From assembly GCA_933228895.1 (NCBI GenBank), contig OW121847.1, positions 81,447,656-81,511,655 on the forward strand: a stretch of DNA of 64,000 nucleotides. The letters run 5' to 3'. This DNA comes from Platycnemis pennipes (lineage: Eukaryota > Arthropoda > Insecta > Odonata > Platycnemididae). The position numbers were made by a program, and so were the translations under genes. Shown piece by piece: positions 54,801 through 57,856 of the stretch (position 1 is the first letter of the stretch; every line of letters starts with the position of its first letter). A model generated the notes under the pieces. It did not search any database, was not told the origin of the DNA, and saw only the letters and a list, made by a program, of their open reading frames with translations.

Positions 54801-55115
54801 CTTTTCAAGACCATAGGTTTTTGGTATTCTGTTTTTGTGATTTTTATTAGTCCCAAGAGCTCCATAACTAGTATCTTTCATGATCACAGCAAAGATATTT
54901 TAAATTGTTATTGCAGAATCCAAAGGGCCTAACCATAGATCTTCTAGAGTTCATTCGGAATAAAAGTCAATTAGATCAGTCATCTAAGCCTGTTGATGGT
55001 TCATTGATTGAACTCGACTCTGATGCAGTATCAGTGGCTGAAGGTGAAGTAGAAAGGATTCAGCAGGTGATCATGGCTCTCAGATCACTGGAAAATGTCA
55101 TCCAGAATAACCCAG
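3679..55115 (+). CDS. DNAJC13: DNAJC13/RME-8, 18 internal exons of a spliced gene (both ends outside window)
   Basis: This large endosomal co-chaperone recruits Hsc70 through its J domain and acts with sorting nexins/retromer on early endosomes to clear clathrin and steer recycling (known for the family). Exons read here: 3679-3831, 9252-9452, 13179-13403, 19863-20149, 20242-20401, 20496-20792, 22563-22771, 25173-25470, 26598-26749, 27214-27415, 27653-27910, 28390-28528, 35914-36098, 42429-42620, 50191-50370, 51910-52107, 52363-52602, 54917-55115. They sum to 3,775 nt (1,258 codons plus one base) with no stop and matched phases. Seen in order: three IWN motifs, a GYF_2-like segment, a J domain with HPD, and armadillo-like helical repeats. 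The co-linear match to animal DNAJC13 is from recognition, not a search. Introns range from 92 bp to more than 8.8 kb, and the long ones are filled with transposons. The start codon, N-terminal PH-like region, fourth IWN and stop codon are not in this window. Confidence 0.95.
3832..4646. other. Intron 1, first part: no gene seen
   Basis: AT-rich intronic sequence. No conserved ORF, RNA gene or clear terminal repeat was recognised before the non-LTR fragment that starts near 4647. Confidence 0.6.
4647..4990 (+). mobile_element. 3' end of a non-LTR retrotransposon (reverse transcriptase C-terminus and tail)
   Basis: A 73-residue ORF carries the pattern [13 protein letters not shown], then FRRKVMDFL and FYSVNEYL. 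This GIK.YN.LP...K......F....FYS..E.L pattern is common at the extreme C-terminus of insect LINE-type reverse transcriptase polyproteins. An AT-rich 3' UTR and a short (AAT)n tract follow (about 4972-4990), as expected for a non-LTR 3' tail. No RT catalytic domain is present upstream, so this is a 5'-truncated dead copy. The clade cannot be fixed from this tail. Confidence 0.6.
4991..6394. other. Intron 1, middle part: no gene seen
   Basis: AT-rich sequence with short ORFs (5459-5698, 5736-5936 minus, 6212-6445) that show no family features. Part of 6220-6394 may be flanking transposon sequence of the palindromic element that follows. Confidence 0.5.
6395..8430. mobile_element. Near-palindromic IS630/Tc1-like transposon with ~600 bp inverted arms
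   Basis: The left arm (6395 to about 7000) and right arm (about 7820 to 8430) are near-identical reverse complements: the stretch after GCAAAATTCTGTCACCCGAG on the left reappears inverted before 8420. Each arm carries the motifs around GGCGCGCGCAGTGTTGCCCA and the CAGTATTGATTAAC block. The unique middle holds a 179-residue ORF resembling the N-terminal half of an IS630/Tc1-like transposase. Only a few percent mismatch between arms is seen by eye, suggesting a fairly young or self-corrected inverted repeat. No target-site duplication was recognised, because the outer terminus found in sister copies at 10687 and 58192 is missing here. Confidence 0.75.
7156..7695 (+). pseudogene. N-terminal half of an IS630/Tc1-like transposase (truncated)
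   Basis: The 179-residue ORF starts [20 protein letters not shown]. Its second half shows [18 protein letters not shown], then [18 protein letters not shown] and [15 protein letters not shown]. This VxxFF...PT..K...L / S..TLRR.L..MGFR..K / R..FLR.IR pattern is the HTH/linker region seen before the DDE domain in arthropod IS630-Tc1-type transposases. The DDE/D catalytic half is absent: the ORF stops and runs directly into the right inverted arm, so the copy cannot transpose by itself. It lies in unique sequence between the arms. Two degraded homologues of its first 40 residues occur at 47088 (plus) and 59079 (minus). The family call rests on motif recognition only. Confidence 0.6.
8431..9251. 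other. Intron 1, last part: no gene seen
   Basis: Contains a short direct-repeat patch with TGATGCT/TGCTTGAAGTGCA units (about 8470-8540) and otherwise ordinary intron sequence up to the exon 2 acceptor. Confidence 0.5.
9252..9452 (+). CDS. DNAJC13: DNAJC13 exon 2 of window
   Basis: 67 codons, phase 0 at both ends; acceptor TTTCATTAG, donor GTAAAC. Peptide [20 protein letters not shown] at the start matches the conserved PxGLLxYLxS segment of DNAJC13, followed by a charged linker ending [10 protein letters not shown] second AG six bases into the exon (9258) could serve as an alternative acceptor that drops two residues, but phase and conservation favour 9252. Confidence 0.93.
9453..10525. 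other. Intron 2, first part: no gene seen
   Basis: AT-rich intronic sequence without a recognisable ORF or terminal repeat. Confidence 0.55.
10526..11390. mobile_element. hAT-like remnant containing a terminal piece of the IS630-like family
   Basis: The left side begins TTAGGGATGGGACACTCGAT and repeats GATACC/TATCGAGTATCGAG blocks; a matching GGTATCGAGTATTGATG occurs near 11380. This style is typical of hAT-type ends, though no 8-bp duplication was found. Inside, from 10687, lies CCGTATTTCTCAAAATATAG followed by a hairpin-forming GGCCGAAAT...GGACTATATT block and TGTCCGTTGTAAAATTCCAT. The same order occurs at 58192-58480 and, inverted, at 47700-47995, so it is an outer end of the long-arm IS630-like family. 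Heavily decayed. Confidence 0.45.
11391..12600. mobile_element. Possible decayed DNA transposon with TTAACT-rich flanks
   Basis: Two AT-rich blocks of TTAACTAACTTTAGTTAAC-like repeats (about 11400-11520 and 12420-12540) flank about 900 bp of less AT-rich sequence. Within it GCCTTACTYGGYGACAT...CATCAATAC occurs twice (about 11759 and 11900), an internal duplication of about 139 bp spacing. Short ORFs (11758, 11940, 12182) show no family motif. Classification is open. Confidence 0.3.
12601..13178. other. Intron 2, last part: no gene seen
   Basis: Ordinary AT-rich intron ending in a good polypyrimidine tract (TTTTTTTCTTTGCAG) at the exon 3 acceptor. Confidence 0.55.
13179..13403 (+). CDS. DNAJC13: DNAJC13 exon 3 of window, first IWN motif, GC splice donor
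   Basis: 75 codons, phase 0. Peptide runs [12 protein letters not shown] ... [20 protein letters not shown] ... NLIWNHK. The VLRKRRxRIKxEANW block and the IWN tripeptide (13389-13397) are hallmarks of RME-8. Conservation continues as T-R-D/E-E-L in exon 4, so the exon must end after the AAG codon at 13403. The next bases are GCAAGC: a GC donor rather than GT. Reading through gives a stop after ten unrelated residues. Confidence 0.93.
13717..15666. mobile_element. Putative Harbinger-like element in intron 3
   Basis: An imperfect inverted terminal repeat pairs GGCGTCGATTCCCGTTCTC at the left with the reverse complement of the right end (GGGCCTGATTCTGGTTCTTT). Both ends carry clustered TTCGC/GCGAA motifs. 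CAG lies just outside each end and may be a 3-bp target duplication. The interior contains, on the minus strand, an ORF resembling a HARBI1-type N-terminus. The repeat is diverged and the borders are approximate. Confidence 0.4.
14733..14996 (-). pseudogene. Possible HARBI1-like transposase N-terminal fragment
   Basis: An 87-residue minus-strand ORF begins [20 protein letters not shown] and contains [19 protein letters not shown]. An R.LRDRSN.F.L...RFI string is reminiscent of the segment ahead of the nuclease domain in PIF/Harbinger (HARBI1-type) transposases. After that the similarity fades and no DDE residues are seen, so it would be a truncated relic. It sits inside the putative Harbinger-like repeat. 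Chance resemblance is possible. Confidence 0.3.
15667..16363. other. Intron 3 spacer: no gene seen
   Basis: Intronic sequence between two transposons; no ORF or RNA gene recognised. Confidence 0.55.
16364..19610. mobile_element. pogo-like DNA transposon, 3.2 kb, TA-flanked
   Basis: The left end CAGTAGAACCTCACTTATGA at 16364 and the inverted right end GAGGTTCTACTG at 19610 are each flanked by TA, the pogo/Tc1-mariner target. Subterminal AAGTTTCATAAGTGAGG-type repeats occur on both sides. The right end is present twice in tandem (period 229 bp). No intact transposase was seen: internal ORFs are short and unrelated, so this is a non-autonomous or dead copy. The interior also has tRNA-like stretches (see rejected items). 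Confidence 0.7.
19153..19610. repeat. 229-bp tandem duplication of the pogo-like right end
   Basis: The unit containing AGTCRTATAAGTGAGGACTT, TACATGGGGTCTTATGG, TTATTTACCGGACC and GAGGTTCTACTG occurs twice; the two GGTTCTACTG copies end at 19381 and 19610. Both copies keep the same module order with small indels. Borders of the first unit are approximate. Confidence 0.75.
19863..20149 (+). CDS. DNAJC13: DNAJC13 exon 4 of window
   Basis: 287 nt, entering in phase 0 and leaving in phase 2. Acceptor TTTCTTTGCAG, donor GTAAGT. Starts [16 protein letters not shown], completing the first IWN region, then [20 protein letters not shown] and [10 protein letters not shown], among the most conserved DNAJC13 blocks. 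The end is a serine-rich low-complexity stretch. Confidence 0.96.
20242..20401 (+). CDS. DNAJC13: DNAJC13 exon 5 of window
   Basis: 160 nt; the first base completes a serine codon split with exon 4. Peptide [20 protein letters not shown] ... [14 protein letters not shown] ... VEMLHR, a conserved armadillo-like helical segment. Acceptor TTTTGCAG; the donor is the weaker GTTAGT after CGG. Confidence 0.95.
20496..20792 (+). CDS. DNAJC13: DNAJC13 exon 6 of window, start of GYF_2-like segment
   Basis: 99 codons, phase 0. Begins [20 protein letters not shown], then [18 protein letters not shown] and IEAAPKG. It closes with KEWYYGG...GPITFRE, the first strands of the GYF_2-like (DUF4339-type) domain present in RME-8 proteins. 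Acceptor TTCTTTAG, donor GTAAAT. Confidence 0.95.
20824..21437. mobile_element. pogo-like MITE, 614 bp, TA-flanked
   Basis: Terminal inverted repeats CAGTATAACCCCAATATAGC (left) and the inverse of the right end (GGGTTATACTG), each flanked by TA. No coding capacity. It lies 32 bp after exon 6, close to the splice donor. Confidence 0.7.
21438..22562. other. Intron 6 remainder: no gene seen
   Basis: AT-rich intron; nothing recognisable before the TTTCCTCTTGCAG acceptor. Confidence 0.55.
22563..22771 (+). CDS. DNAJC13: DNAJC13 exon 7 of window, GYF_2-like segment continued
   Basis: 209 nt, phase 0 to phase 2. Begins [20 protein letters not shown], then [15 protein letters not shown]: the KLW.......T..WA.GM.GW..L pattern completes the GYF_2-like domain begun in exon 6. 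Ends MCNFFPS plus two bases of an arginine codon. Donor GTTAGA. Confidence 0.95.
22772..23545. other. Intron 7, first part: unclassified repeat-like sequence
   Basis: About 22890-23120 has a less AT-rich, repeat-like texture with inverted GGGATCA / TGATCCC-type pieces; about 23190-23240 is a G-rich patch. No coding features. Confidence 0.35.
23546..24750. mobile_element. hAT-like non-autonomous element, 1.2 kb (short sister of the 44282 element)
   Basis: Terminal repeats TAGACTTGGACCAATACC at the left and the inverse of ATCGGCCCAAGTCTA at the right, with several GATACC/TATCGG subterminal repeats. Its interior (for example the GCACATTTTTTAGAGTTGCA block and the AATCCATTAACGTCATAACA block) matches the right half of the element at 44282-49471. 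No transposase domain seen and no 8-bp target duplication recognised. Confidence 0.6.
25173..25470 (+). CDS. DNAJC13: DNAJC13 exon 8 of window
   Basis: 298 nt; the first base completes AG|A. Peptide [20 protein letters not shown], then [20 protein letters not shown] and [20 protein letters not shown], a highly conserved helical stretch. Acceptor has a strong T-rich tract ending CCTGCAG; donor GTGAGT. Confidence 0.96.
25471..26597. other. Intron 8: no gene seen
   Basis: 1.1 kb of AT-rich intron with no recognisable element. Confidence 0.6.
26598..26749 (+). CDS. DNAJC13: DNAJC13 exon 9 of window, second IWN motif
   Basis: 152 nt, phase 0 to phase 2. Peptide [20 protein letters not shown] ... 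[20 protein letters not shown], near-identical to other animals; IWN at 26730-26738. The donor GTCAAT after ATGAG is weak, but the next exon restores R-R-M-M-I-E exactly where conservation expects. Confidence 0.96.
27214..27415 (+). CDS. DNAJC13: DNAJC13 exon 10 of window
   Basis: 202 nt; first base completes AG|G. Peptide [20 protein letters not shown] ... [20 protein letters not shown] ... WPIARP. Acceptor TTTACCTCCAG, donor GTAAGA. This is the conserved block between the second IWN and the J domain. Confidence 0.96.
27653..27910 (+). CDS. DNAJC13: DNAJC13 exon 11 of window, J domain helices I-III with HPD
   Basis: 86 codons, phase 0. Begins [20 protein letters not shown], then helix I ([12 protein letters not shown]), a Lys/Gly/Asp-rich insertion of about 20 extra residues, helix II ([20 protein letters not shown]) with the catalytic HPD at 27884-27892, and the turn DGR. 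HPD is required to stimulate Hsc70 ATP hydrolysis (family knowledge). The acceptor is short on pyrimidines (TTACTTGATGAAG) but phase and homology fix it. Donor GTGAGT. Confidence 0.97.
28390..28528 (+). CDS. DNAJC13: DNAJC13 exon 12 of window, end of J domain
   Basis: 139 nt, phase 0 to phase 1. [20 protein letters not shown] forms J-domain helix III/IV, followed by [20 protein letters not shown]. Acceptor ACTTTCCAG, donor GTAAGC. A 7.4 kb transposon-filled intron follows. Confidence 0.96.
29761..32583. mobile_element. TA-flanked TIR element nested in the pogo-like element, itself split by a GC-rich insertion
   Basis: The left terminus CCGTATTTACGCGTGTAAGC continues into CGCGCACC; the right terminus, inverted, reads CCGTATTTACTCGTGTAAGC. 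Both are flanked by TA. This is consistent with a Tc1/mariner-type or related element. Removing the GC-rich insertion (29970-31317) leaves about 1.5 kb with no coding features. Confidence 0.65.
29970..31317 (-). mobile_element. Probable GC-rich solo LTR, antisense orientation
   Basis: A sharply GC-rich 1,348-bp block is bounded by TGTGACGG at the left and CCGTCACA at the right, giving the TG...CA ends of an LTR. GTAC flanks both sides (29966-29969 and 31318-31321) as a possible 4-bp target duplication. On the minus strand there is a TATA-like GGGGTATTTAAGG near 30955 and an AATAAA near 30190, in the right order for promoter and polyadenylation site of an LTR. The overlapping ORFs on both strands look like GC-rich artefacts. 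A TIR element with TGTGACGG ends is the alternative. Confidence 0.5.
33251..35913. other. Intron 12 remainder: no gene seen
   Basis: AT-rich intron. A short (GT)n run lies near 33458. About 35025-35150 resembles 24775-24900 (ATTAAACTTGTCAG, TTTACTAGG, CCTTTAGG-type blocks), a dispersed repeat of unknown class. Confidence 0.45.
35914..36098 (+). CDS. DNAJC13: DNAJC13 exon 13 of window
   Basis: 185 nt; two bases complete the codon from exon 12. Peptide [20 protein letters not shown] ... [20 protein letters not shown] ... [11 protein letters not shown], the conserved [16 protein letters not shown] blocks. Acceptor TTTATTCTCAG, donor GTAAGG. Confidence 0.96.
36099..37341. other. Intron 13, first part: no gene seen
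   Basis: AT-rich intron without recognisable elements. Confidence 0.6.
37345..39611. mobile_element. PIF/Harbinger-type element, 2.3 kb
   Basis: Terminal inverted repeats GGCCCGTATTCGTAGTCG (left) and, inverted, GGCCCGTATTCATAGTCG (right). Both ends are flanked by TAA (37342-37344 and 39612-39614), the 3-bp duplication typical of PIF/Harbinger. Subterminal copies of the GGACACCYRGGTG-like motif occur at both ends. A Myb/SANT-like ORF lies near the left end, as expected for the second protein of this superfamily, but it is broken. No nuclease ORF was seen. Confidence 0.75.
37582..37795 (+). pseudogene. Harbinger Myb/SANT-like DNA-binding protein, N-terminal remnant with a stop
   Basis: From ATG 37582 the frame reads [20 protein letters not shown], then [20 protein letters not shown] and SEKKKA before TGA at 37720-37722. 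The same frame then resumes [10 protein letters not shown]. The F(T/S)..EK..L..LV..YKD..E.KRTD......K..(W)..I...YN pattern is the Myb/SANT-like domain of Harbinger accessory proteins. TGA sits exactly where the conserved tryptophan (TGG) belongs, a single-base nonsense change. The frame ends again near 37793 and the rest of the domain is lost. In the complete family this protein recruits the nuclease to the ends. Confidence 0.65.
39615..41465. other. Intron 13, later part: repeat fragments, no gene
   Basis: A pogo-like left end (CAGTAGAACCTTGTATTTGC) begins at 39902 without a visible partner. A 21-nt unit TTCTCTTTGTCCAATGTATG occurs twice in tandem (about 39969 and 39998). About 40985-41050 is an inverted match to 10985-11060 (GCGGCATTTTAAATGAAA and GGTCACCATGATTCCCAA blocks). 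Confidence 0.45.
41466..41895 (+). mobile_element. Fragment of the long-arm IS630-like/hAT composite family
   Basis: The sequence from TTTCTTCCTCTTCG through TTCTGCCTAAACATGATAGA and GCAAGTTAATAATGTTTGAA to AATGGAATAGTAAAACTTA matches 45940-46340 with scattered substitutions. It then joins TATTCGGAGGAATACGGTA, the outer terminus also found at 47976-47992. The join implies an internal deletion relative to the copy at 45286-48331. No coding capacity. Confidence 0.6.
42429..42620 (+). CDS. DNAJC13: DNAJC13 exon 14 of window
   Basis: 64 codons, phase 0. [20 protein letters not shown] ... [20 protein letters not shown] ... CRVLRFK. The AFSRCVAV block directly continues exon 13 (GLD|ALL). Acceptor TTTTTTTTGTAG, donor GTTAGG. 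Confidence 0.95.
42621..44281. other. Intron 14, first part: no gene seen
   Basis: AT-rich intron. About 44120-44275 matches 1805-1984 in direct orientation (GAGGTTAATATT, CTAGTTTGTGG, ACTTGAAGGTGTATTAACA, GTCCATAATTGGT), an unclassified dispersed repeat. Confidence 0.5.
47088..47204 (+). pseudogene. IS630-like transposase N-terminus, broken (copy A)
   Basis: Starts [15 protein letters not shown] then TAA; the same frame continues [20 protein letters not shown] before TGA. It aligns with the first ~40 residues of the ORF at 7156 ([20 protein letters not shown]). Two stops and loss of the rest show it is dead. Confidence 0.55.
48036..48107. repeat. Three 24-bp subterminal tandem repeats in hAT-like copy A
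   Basis: The unit CGTTCACGCAAACGTACATG plus four bases recurs at 48036, 48060 and 48084 with a few changes. A related array lies inverted in copy B (about 58076-58149). Subterminal repeats of this kind are often transposase binding sites in hAT elements (inference). Confidence 0.7.
49476..49523. repeat. Short hairpin beside the hAT-like element
   Basis: AAAGACAACAGTT pairs with AACTGTTGTCTTT across a 22-nt loop, directly after the right terminus of the 44282-49471 element. Role unknown. Confidence 0.5.
49524..50190. other. Intron 14, last part: no gene seen
   Basis: AT-rich intron ending at the GATGTCTTTTCAG acceptor. Confidence 0.6.
50191..50370 (+). CDS. DNAJC13: DNAJC13 exon 15 of window
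   Basis: 60 codons, phase 0. [20 protein letters not shown] ... [20 protein letters not shown] ... NANQQ; the YDYTLEE-type block and the N.QQ end are conserved. Acceptor CTTTTCAG, donor GTGAGT. Confidence 0.95.
50371..51909. other. Intron 15: hairpin at 51418, otherwise no gene seen
   Basis: An ORF at 51003-51260 is compositionally biased (poly-Gly) and shows no family features. A TGTTTGGAATGAGGTACCTA-like unit is duplicated at about 50866 and 50883. A long hairpin lies at 51418-51477. Confidence 0.5.
51418..51477. repeat. 60-nt near-perfect hairpin (miRNA-like or tiny foldback element)
   Basis: ACAATACAATTCAC pairs perfectly with GTGAATTGTATTGT. After a 6-nt mismatched internal region, GCATCA pairs with TGATGC around an 8-nt loop (ATGTTTTT). 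The size and shape fit an intronic pre-miRNA or a minimal MITE; nothing in sequence alone decides. Confidence 0.5.
51910..52107 (+). CDS. DNAJC13: DNAJC13 exon 16 of window
   Basis: 66 codons, phase 0. [20 protein letters not shown] ... [24 protein letters not shown] in short blocks. The donor is taken as GAG|GTGGTT at 52108, a weak site, because joining to LLKIL of exon 17 gives the conserved spacing. Confidence 0.93.
52363..52602 (+). CDS. DNAJC13: DNAJC13 exon 17 of window, third IWN motif
   Basis: 80 codons, phase 0. [20 protein letters not shown] (IWN at 52405-52413), then [16 protein letters not shown], and [20 protein letters not shown] closing with NEQPTFPIE. Acceptor GTTATTTTAG, donor GTGAGT. 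Confidence 0.96.
52603..54916. other. Intron 17: no gene seen
   Basis: 2.3 kb intron with short ORFs lacking motifs and a poly-G patch near 53689-53698. The 53100-53270 and 54000-54330 regions are less AT-rich and could be old repeats. Confidence 0.5.
54917..55115 (+). CDS. DNAJC13: DNAJC13 exon 18 of window (last one present)
   Basis: 199 nt, phase 0 to phase 1. [20 protein letters not shown] ... [20 protein letters not shown] then QNNPG, continuing the conserved helical region after the third IWN. Acceptor TTATTGCAG, donor GTGAGT. The next exon should begin in phase 1 and was not found before 64000. Confidence 0.93.
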
Positions 55116-55551
55116 GTGAGTCTCATTATAAGACCAAATTTTTGTGAGGCATTTGAGTGCTCATAAAACAACCCTGTTTTAGTGATAAGTGCATTATTTT
55201 TATTTAAATTTGGCTTATTGCAGTCCCATGTGGTAATCTCTTGCCTTTAATTTCAGCCATTAACTAAGTTAAGGTTTATAATGTGGGTTTGAAAGAAGTA
55301 AGGGTTTGAATGCTTTTTATAGTAAAGATTGCTTTTCATGTCGTGAGAACAAATGTAAACTTGAAAGAGAATGAATTTGGCCCCATAACTATTGAATATG
55401 AATAGTTAGGTGTATTTTCTCATTCATACTTAATCTACTTCTCCAGTATTCACACTTACACAATATGTTGAATTAAAATGAATGATTTGCTGGACAGGTA
55501 CAAGTATTAAATCAGAGGTCAGTCAGATCCGGTTTTTCTCAAATCCCAATC
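55116..55551. other. Intron 18, first part: no gene seen
   Basis: AT-rich intronic sequence up to the TTAA that flanks the large nested element. Confidence 0.55.
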
Positions 55552-57239
55552 TTAAGGCCGTTTTACATGACAAATGATCATGCAAATGAAATCATTCGCA
55601 TGAAGTTCATGCGTCGTGTGATATGGAAATCTCCTCACATGAAATTCATTTACATGATGACATGTTCCCATGTAGTATATATAATCTTATGTAATTATTA
55701 TAGGTAATTTATATAGGCATTCTCCTGGTGAAGTTCTTCAATTAATCACGTTTTGGGCAAAGGTTGAGTTGAAAATAATATATTATGCAGGTATTCTAAG
55801 ATTTTGATAATTCTTGTGACAAGCAGGTATAGAGCAATAAAGTATTAGGATAGAACATGAAAATTATAACTGAAAACAATGCATTGAAATATCTCCATCG
55901 GCACTTTTCCATTGTCTGTCATGCCATTCATGAAGATGTCACCTGTTGTTTGTTATCACAGCTACCACGAACTGGGATAAATTAGAACAAATAGCACATA
56001 TCTAACCTTTAAATAGTATACTGTCTATTCCTATAGATGCTCCTACACACTTCATGCATAATTAAACTTATTTTACCCTCATTAATTCTTGCCGAGTAAT
56101 CAGGGAACATTATAACCGTATACAGTCATGATACGATTCGCCCGTCGCTAAAAAATCTTAGCGTGACAGCCAGCCGGAAACGGATTGCAAAATGTCAATA
56201 CAATTGTAAACATGTGTATCAAAGATTGAATAAGGATCTCTTGTCATAGCAATTGCTTCTCTCGTTGTCGTGTCCGATCTTTTATAACCATGTCTGGTGA
56301 GATTTAATATAGTATGAAATTGCTCCAGCGTCTTCCTTAATAAATTACGATATACCTCACAGTCCTAAAACAGGGTGGCGATCGTCAGGGAAAACCGGGA
56401 AAATCTGGAATTGTCAGGGAATTTTGCATTTCTGGGAATTATCGCGACAATCAGGGAGAAACATCGAAATTCTCGTTATTTTTCTACCATTACGTTTATC
56501 GAACAGTCTTTCCTGCCCTTTATTCCACCAACTGAAACTAATATCCATCGCTGACGTGTATGGAATAAGCCCCATCAATTTGTGGAACATCCAGTCGTGA
56601 ATCTTATTAGTATTGTCTCTTAGTTACTTAGTTGTGAATCAGACGTACAATGTATCCCTAGTTTATATCCTTAATGCAATATTTGCCTAGTAGTGTTAAA
56701 ATTCATGATCACATGCATTCCGCTCATCACAAGGAATACAAGACTATGTTGTTCGGAAAATTTTACCTCTCGTTTTTTTTAACTTCTGAGACTGCTCTAG
56801 AGGCAGGTGGAGCACAATAGCTCGTAGTAAATACGTACTTGCAGTTATAAAAATGTGATAGGATGTATATTAGAATGGTAATACAAGTATGATCACTTGT
56901 GTAAACAAAATCTTACATAAGATCATATTCGATTCCCATACCCCCATTCGTGAGACAGTAATAAGAGTCATCCTCCCGTCCCCACCTTTCAGACTCGACG
57001 TAATTATTGAATGGTCCCCTTAGCTCCCTCTCGAAGCAATTTAGTCATGTCACAAACCACCTCAAATATGATATTCCTGAGTACGATGCTGCCGTTGCTA
57101 ATTGCCTCGTTCGCAGTGGCACGATTACGTTTTGTTTGTTTATACAAATATTTGTACATTTTTGGTTCCCTCTCACAATCTTGGGGTTATAACAACATTA
57201 GTCAATTTGTTATTCACTTCTGAATGTCACTCGTGCCAT

Positions 57240-57399
57240 CCAAGTTTGATCCAGTCCAACAACTTGGTTTTGGTTTGTATTTTTAGCGCACCCAGTAAAT
57301 CAGCCATTAACTTTCTCTTCGATGCCTTTTCAGTAATCCTCAACTTCCCAGAACAACCGCGACATGCTGCTTCTTTCTTGAAGGATTAGACGTCGCCAT
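57240..57399 (-). pseudogene. pogo/CENP-B-type transposase N-terminus, frameshifted
   Basis: On the minus strand from ATG at 57399: MATSNPSRKKQ, then after a frame shift LRITEKASKRKLMADLLG and TKTKLLDWIK. The KL.I.EKA.K....DL.......T...WIK pattern is the psq/CENP-B-type helix-turn-helix at the start of pogo-like transposases. The first helix is damaged by the frameshift and no DDE domain follows in the plus-strand direction checked (57240 down to 57000). Its start codon region lies within the 143-bp tandem repeat, so extra copies of the start occur at about 57542 and 57685. Confidence 0.5.
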
Positions 57400-57773
57400 T
57401 GTAATTTTACCGAAGGAAACATATACGGCCATGGGAATACGGTACACGGCCACGGATACGCGTATCAAAAGTGCATATAGTTTACATGAGGGTTTACAAC
57501 CGCGACACGCTACTTCTTTCTTGAAGGATTAGACGTCACCATTGTAATTTTACCGAAGGAAACATATACGGCCATGGGAATACGGTACACGGCCACGGAT
57601 ACGCGTATCATAAGTGCATATAGTTTACATGAGGGTTTACAACCGCGACACGCTACTTCTTTCTTGAAGGATTAGACGTCGCCATTGTAATTTTACCGAA
57701 GGAAACATATACGGCCACGGATACGCGGACGCGGAATGCGTATGAAAAGTGCATATAATTTACATGAGGGTTT
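57354..57773. repeat. 143-bp tandem repeat, 2.9 copies
   Basis: TTCTTTCTTGAAGGATTAGA recurs at 57371, 57514 and 57657, a constant 143-bp period. Each unit also holds ACGGCCATGGGAATACGG (deleted in copy 3) and TTTACATGAGGGTTTA. Copies 1 and 2 differ by only a few bases. The array overlaps the start of the transposase remnant on the minus strand, so the unit combines 5' coding and upstream sequence. Confidence 0.9.
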
Positions 57774-57856
57774 AACTTATGAAGTTCTAATGTACTTTTT
57801 CATTAGGGTATACTTGTAGCTTTTAATGTATTGATTTCAGCTTTTAACATTTTCTG

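Noticed and set aside
57007..57389. Overlapping plus-strand ORFs of 61-95 residues
   Set aside because: They are largely antisense to the HTH remnant and its surroundings on the minus strand; no motif.
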